A stretch of DNA of 64,000 nucleotides from Rugamonas sp. (GTDB lineage Bacteria; Pseudomonadota; Gammaproteobacteria; Burkholderiales; Burkholderiaceae_D): the NCBI RefSeq assembly GCF_025354735.1, contig NZ_JANXMI010000038.1, positions 1 through 64,000 of the forward strand, read 5' to 3'. The translations under genes were made by a program, and so were the position numbers. Of this stretch, positions 60,894 through 64,000 are shown piece after piece. The notes beneath the pieces were generated by a model, which saw only the letters and a program-made list of their open reading frames with translations, did not search any database and had not been told where the DNA came from. The stretch's first letter is position 1; each line of letters begins with the position of its first letter.

Positions 60894-62294
60894 TCACCGT
60901 CCGGCGCCGAACACGACCACCTCGAAGGTGTCGATCAGCACCAGCAAGTCGAGCAGCAGGCTGTGATTCTTGACGTAATACATATCATATTGCAATTTTT
61001 GCAGCGCGTCCTCGACCGAATCGCCGTAGCCGTAGCGCACCTGGGCCCAGCCGGTGATGCCGGGCTTGATGCTGTGGCGCACATTGTAATAAGGCACGCA
61101 CTGGTTCAGCTGGTCGACGAAGAAAGGCCGCTCGGGACGCGGGCCGACCAGGCTCATCTCGCCCTTGAGCACGTTGAGGATCTGCGGCAGCTCGTCGATG
61201 CGCAGCTTGCGGATGATGCCGCCGACGCGGGTGATGCGGCTGTCGTTGCGGCCCGCCCACTGCGGCAACATGCCTTTTTCGGCGTCGCGCCGCATGCTGC
61301 GGAATTTGTGCACCTTGAAGACGCGGCTGTCGCGGCCGACGCGCTCCTGCGAGTAAAAGATGGGCGCGCCGTCTTCCAGGAAAATCGCCAGCGCCGTCAG
61401 CAACATCAGCGGCAGCGTCAGGATCAGCAGCGCCAGGCTGACGGCGATGTCGAACACGCGCTTCATGAAGGTGCGGGCGAAGCTCTGGTCGAAGCCGCCG
61501 CCGAAGACCAGCCAGCTCGGCTGCATCGACTCGACCCGGATCTGGCAGGTTTCGCGCTCGAAAAAGGTGGAGGCGTCGGTCACGGCGATGCCGTTCAGCT
61601 TGCATTCGAGCAAGTCGCGGATGGGGATGGCGCCGCCGCGCCGGTTTTGCACCGACACCACGATTTCGCGCACGCGCAGCCGCAGCGCCAGCGCCAGCAG
61701 CGAGCCGTCCGGTTCCAGCGCCAGCAGCTGCGACGATGGCACGCAGGCCTCCTCCGACGCCATCGACACATAGCCGACCAGATTGTATTTGCGGAAGCCG
61801 CCGCTGCCGATCTGCTGGCCGCAGGTCTGGGCCAGCGCGCCGGTGCCGAGCACCATGATGCGCGATTCGAGCAGGTGGCTGCGCGAGGTGTGCATCAGCG
61901 CGGCGCGCGCGGCCAGGATGCCGCCGCCGGCGAACAGATAGTCGTAGACCAGGATGCCGCGGCCGAAATACAGCGAGGGCACGGCGTAGAACAGCAGGGT
62001 GAGCAGGCAGAAGCCCATGCCGAAGGATGGCAGCAGGTGGCGCAGCAGATGGCTGCGCAGGGTGCCGTCGATGTCGTGCTGGTACATGCCCATGGCGCCC
62101 ATGCTGAACATCAGGATGGCGGCGAACAGCAGGGCCGACATGAAGGTGTGCTCGAGCTTGGGCAGGATGAATTCGGCGCCGTCGAACAGGCGCACGCCGG
62201 CGCCCGCGTAAAAGGAGCCGAGCAGGATGAAAAATTCCAGCAGCAACAGCCCGCAAACTATCTTGGAGACATAATGATTGGAAATCTTGAGCAT
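60894..62294 (-). CDS. Initiating phosphoglycosyltransferase, XrtA/PEP-CTERM type (EpsB/WcaJ-like)
   Basis: A 466-residue bacterial sugar transferase. Four N-terminal helices (residues about 12-135) precede a CoA-binding-like domain (SRIMVLGTGALAQTCGQQIG), a further helix (RVFDIAVSLALLILTLPLML) and the catalytic domain with SQERVGRDSRVFKVHKFRSM, KLRIDELPQILNVLKGEMS, LVGPRPERP and HSIKPGITGWAQV. It links the first sugar phosphate to undecaprenyl phosphate at the inner membrane, starting the repeat unit. The family is specific for PEP-CTERM loci. It is clustered with prsK/prsR and with sugar-nucleotide genes upstream (75-bp gap). Confidence 0.95.
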   Translation of the reverse strand: MLKISNHYVSKIVCGLLLLEFFILLGSFYAGAGVRLFDGAEFILPKLEHTFMSALLFAAILMFSMGAMGMYQHDIDGTLRSHLLRHLLPSFGMGFCLLTLLFYAVPSLYFGRGILVYDYLFAGGGILAARAALMHTSRSHLLESRIMVLGTGALAQTCGQQIGSGGFRKYNLVGYVSMASEEACVPSSQLLALEPDGSLLALALRLRVREIVVSVQNRRGGAIPIRDLLECKLNGIAVTDASTFFERETCQIRVESMQPSWLVFGGGFDQSFARTFMKRVFDIAVSLALLILTLPLMLLTALAIFLEDGAPIFYSQERVGRDSRVFKVHKFRSMRRDAEKGMLPQWAGRNDSRITRVGGIIRKLRIDELPQILNVLKGEMSLVGPRPERPFFVDQLNQCVPYYNVRHSIKPGITGWAQVRYGYGDSVEDALQKLQYDMYYVKNHSLLLDLLVLIDTFEVVVFGAGR

Positions 62295-62369
62295 GGCGAT
62301 ACCTGCATTTTTTGGTCTAATTTTGGCCGGCTGGGGCGAGCGCGAGGCGCCGCCGCTCCGGAGATGTTA

Positions 62370-63407
62370 TTAAGGCGTCTCAAGTAAATGATGGACGTAC
62401 CAATCCATCGCCTCATGTAATCCGTCCTTGATGCTGTGGGTGGGCGCGTAGCCGAGCCGCGCGCGTGCCTTGCCGATGTCGGCCTGCGAGTGGCGGATGT
62501 CGCCGGCCCGGAAGCCCTGGTATTGCGGGTGGTGCGCCAGCAGGTGCGGGAAACGGTCGCGCAGCAGCTCGTGCATCATCTGGTAGAGCCGGGTCAGCGT
62601 GGTGCGTTCGCCCAGCGCCACGTTGTAGACCTGGTCGGTGGCCTCGTCGCTCACGGCCGTGGCCGCCAGCAGATTGGCTTGCACCACATTGTCGATGAAG
62701 CAGAAATCGCGGCTGGTCTCGCCGTCGCCGTTGATGAACAGGGGCCGGTTGGCGATCAGCGCCGCCACCCATTGCGGGATCACGGCCGCGTAGGCGCCGT
62801 GCGGGTCCTGGCGCGGTCCGAACACATTGAAATAGCGCAGGCCGATGGTGCGCATGCCGTAGCAGCGCCCGAAGACGTTGGCGTACAGCTCGTTGGCGTA
62901 TTTGGTGACGGCATAGGGCGACAGCGGATTGCCGATCTGGTCCTCGACCTTGGGCAGGCCGGCGTGGTCGCCATAAGTGGAGCTGGAGGCGGCGTAGACG
63001 AAGCGGCGCACGCCGGCGTCGCGCGCCGCCGTCAGCATGTTGAGGAAGCCGGTGATGTTGGTGTCGTGGGTCGTCAGCGGGTCTTCGACCGAGCGCAGCA
63101 CGGAGCCGATGGCGGCCTCGTGCAGCACGTAATCGACGCCGGCGCAGGCCAGCACGCAGTCGGCCGGGCGGCGGATATCGCCCTCGATGAAGTTGAAATT
63201 GTCCCAGGCGGCGGCGCCGACCAGTTCGCGCACCTGGTCCAGATTGTGCTGGAAGCCGGTGGCGAAATTGTCCAGCCCGCGCACCCGCTGGCCCAGCTGC
63301 AACAGCGTTTGCACCAGGTTCGATCCGATGAAGCCGGCGGCGCCGGTCACCAGCCACAGCCGGGGCGTCGCCCGCAGCTGGTCTTTTACTTCGTCTATCT
63401 TGCTCAC
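62370..63407 (-). CDS. tviC: UDP-N-acetylglucosamine 4-epimerase (TviC/WbpP type)
   Basis: A 345-residue short-chain dehydrogenase/epimerase: [20 protein letters not shown] (NAD loop), GLDNFATGF, the SSS and YAVTK catalytic residues in AASSSTYGD and [14 protein letters not shown], then [13 protein letters not shown] and [11 protein letters not shown]. Sequence flow fits Vi-antigen TviC and P. aeruginosa WbpP, which interconvert UDP-GlcNAc(A) and UDP-GalNAc(A). GTG 63407 is chosen (a GTG at 63437 would overlap the upstream stop). It follows the dehydrogenase gene by 17 bp, so the pair likely makes UDP-GalNAcA for the polymer. Confidence 0.9.
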   Translation of the reverse strand: MSKIDEVKDQLRATPRLWLVTGAAGFIGSNLVQTLLQLGQRVRGLDNFATGFQHNLDQVRELVGAAAWDNFNFIEGDIRRPADCVLACAGVDYVLHEAAIGSVLRSVEDPLTTHDTNITGFLNMLTAARDAGVRRFVYAASSSTYGDHAGLPKVEDQIGNPLSPYAVTKYANELYANVFGRCYGMRTIGLRYFNVFGPRQDPHGAYAAVIPQWVAALIANRPLFINGDGETSRDFCFIDNVVQANLLAATAVSDEATDQVYNVALGERTTLTRLYQMMHELLRDRFPHLLAHHPQYQGFRAGDIRHSQADIGKARARLGYAPTHSIKDGLHEAMDWYVHHLLETP

Positions 63408-63424
63408 AGCGTCGACCCCGGTTG

Positions 63425-64000
63425 CTACAGCCGCCACACGCGGAAACCGGCTTCGCGCAGCGAAGCGGCATTGAATTGCGACTTGATGTCGATGAAACAG
63501 CCGCCCGGCTTGAGCTTGTGCATGACGTCGTCCAGTCCCAGGGCCAGCAGTTCGCGGTGCGAGACGGCCAGCACCAGGCCGTCGGCCTGCGGCAGCTGGT
63601 CCCAGCTTTCCAGCTTGACGCCGTATTCATGTTGCGCCTCGGCGGCGTCGGCCACCGGGTCGTGGACGTGGACGTCGACGCCATAGCTCTGCAGTTCGGC
63701 GATCAGGTCGGCCACCTTGGAGTTGCGCAGGTCGGGGCAGTTTTCCTTGAAGGTCAGGCCCAGCACGTTGACCTTGGCACCCTTGACATGGCAGTCGCGC
63801 GCGATCAATTCCTTGACGGTTTTCTCGGCGACGAATTTGGCCATGCTGTCGTTGATGCGGCGCCCGGCCAGGATCACCTGCGGGTGGTAACCGAGCATGT
63901 CGGCCTTGTGCGTCAGGTAGTAGGGATCGACGCCGATGCAGTGGCCGCCGACCAGGCCCGGACGGAAGGGCAGGAAATTCCACTTGGTGCCGGCCGCCTG
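63425..64000 (-). CDS. tviB: UDP-N-acetylglucosamine 6-dehydrogenase (TviB/WbpA/WecC type), partial
   Basis: The C-terminal 191 residues of a nucleotide-sugar dehydrogenase; the N-terminal NAD domain lies outside the right edge. Visible are the catalytic cysteine loop [60 protein letters not shown] and the C-terminal [11 protein letters not shown]. This pattern matches Vi polysaccharide TviB, converting UDP-GlcNAc to UDP-GlcNAcA. Together with the adjacent 4-epimerase it supplies uronic-type amino sugars for the exopolysaccharide. Confidence 0.9.
   Translation of the reverse strand, partial: QAAGTKWNFLPFRPGLVGGHCIGVDPYYLTHKADMLGYHPQVILAGRRINDSMAKFVAEKTVKELIARDCHVKGAKVNVLGLTFKENCPDLRNSKVADLIAELQSYGVDVHVHDPVADAAEAQHEYGVKLESWDQLPQADGLVLAVSHRELLALGLDDVMHKLKPGGCFIDIKSQFNAASLREAGFRVWRL

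Overview
This 64 kb window comes from a high-GC Gram-negative bacterium. Protein motifs and gene content point to Betaproteobacteria, most likely Oxalobacteraceae (Massilia, Duganella or Janthinobacterium type); that placement is inference from gene content, not a search. No rRNA, tRNA or CRISPR array was recognised. Almost everything from 7.5 kb onward belongs to one extended exopolysaccharide plus exosortase A (XrtA)/PEP-CTERM locus.

Layout. 1-1.8 kb: AT-richer accessory patch with the tail of an IS66-type element, an orphan gene of unknown function, an IS21-type istA remnant and a GNAT acetyltransferase gene cut off at the istA junction. 1.8-7.5 kb: XRE-cupin regulator with a near-leaderless promoter, then signalling genes (a hybrid kinase, then a Crp-like regulator, a hybrid kinase and a receiver-PAS protein joined by 4-bp overlaps). 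7.5-30.2 kb (minus strand): a long, tightly overlapping EPS/XrtA operon: chain-length protein, tyrosine autokinase, outer-membrane protein, ATPase, deacetylase, FemAB-like protein, glycosyltransferase, exosortase A, amidotransferase, more glycosyltransferases, CapK-like protein, O-ligase, second deacetylase, methyltransferase, GT2, flippase and acyltransferase. 30.4-31.9 kb (plus strand): a secreted trypsin-like protease and the outer-membrane export lipoprotein.

32.0-34.9 kb (plus strand): a four-gene operon with a Tat-exported Cys-rich protein, a PqqD-like protein, an HprK-related kinase and a nucleotidyltransferase (HPr-rel-A type). It is preceded by a sigma-54 -24/-12 promoter and a 17-bp box matching two boxes upstream of the PEP-CTERM gene at 35.8-36.7 kb. 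Both promoters are natural targets for PrsR (57.3-58.7 kb), the sigma-54 activator of PEP-CTERM genes, which is paired with the kinase PrsK (58.7-60.9 kb). This shared control is the most interesting observation.

36.9-39.6 kb (minus): an N-acyl amino acid synthase (FeeM)-like protein, a ThiF/E1-like adenylyltransferase and a nitroreductase-like protein form a compact, unassigned operon downstream of the TPR lipoprotein gene prsT. 42.6-48.0 kb (minus): low-molecular-weight tyrosine phosphatase, second asparagine-synthase-like amidotransferase, PLP decarboxylase and acyl-CoA ligase of the exosortase A system. 48.4-57.4 kb (plus): DegT-like aminotransferase, GNAT protein, acyl carrier protein, two alpha/beta hydrolase-fold proteins, glycosyltransferase, TPR protein and a large O-ligase-like membrane protein. 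57.3-64 kb (minus): prsR, prsK, the initiating phosphoglycosyltransferase and UDP-GlcNAc epimerase and dehydrogenase genes supplying uronic-type sugar nucleotides.

Working model: sugar nucleotides (TviB/TviC-like) feed the initiating transferase and glycosyltransferases; flippase, chain-length protein, kinase and phosphatase, export lipoprotein and outer-membrane protein assemble and export the polymer; XrtA processes PEP-CTERM proteins at the envelope; PrsK/PrsR with sigma-54 switch on the PEP-CTERM protein and, by the promoter evidence, the HPr-rel-A operon.
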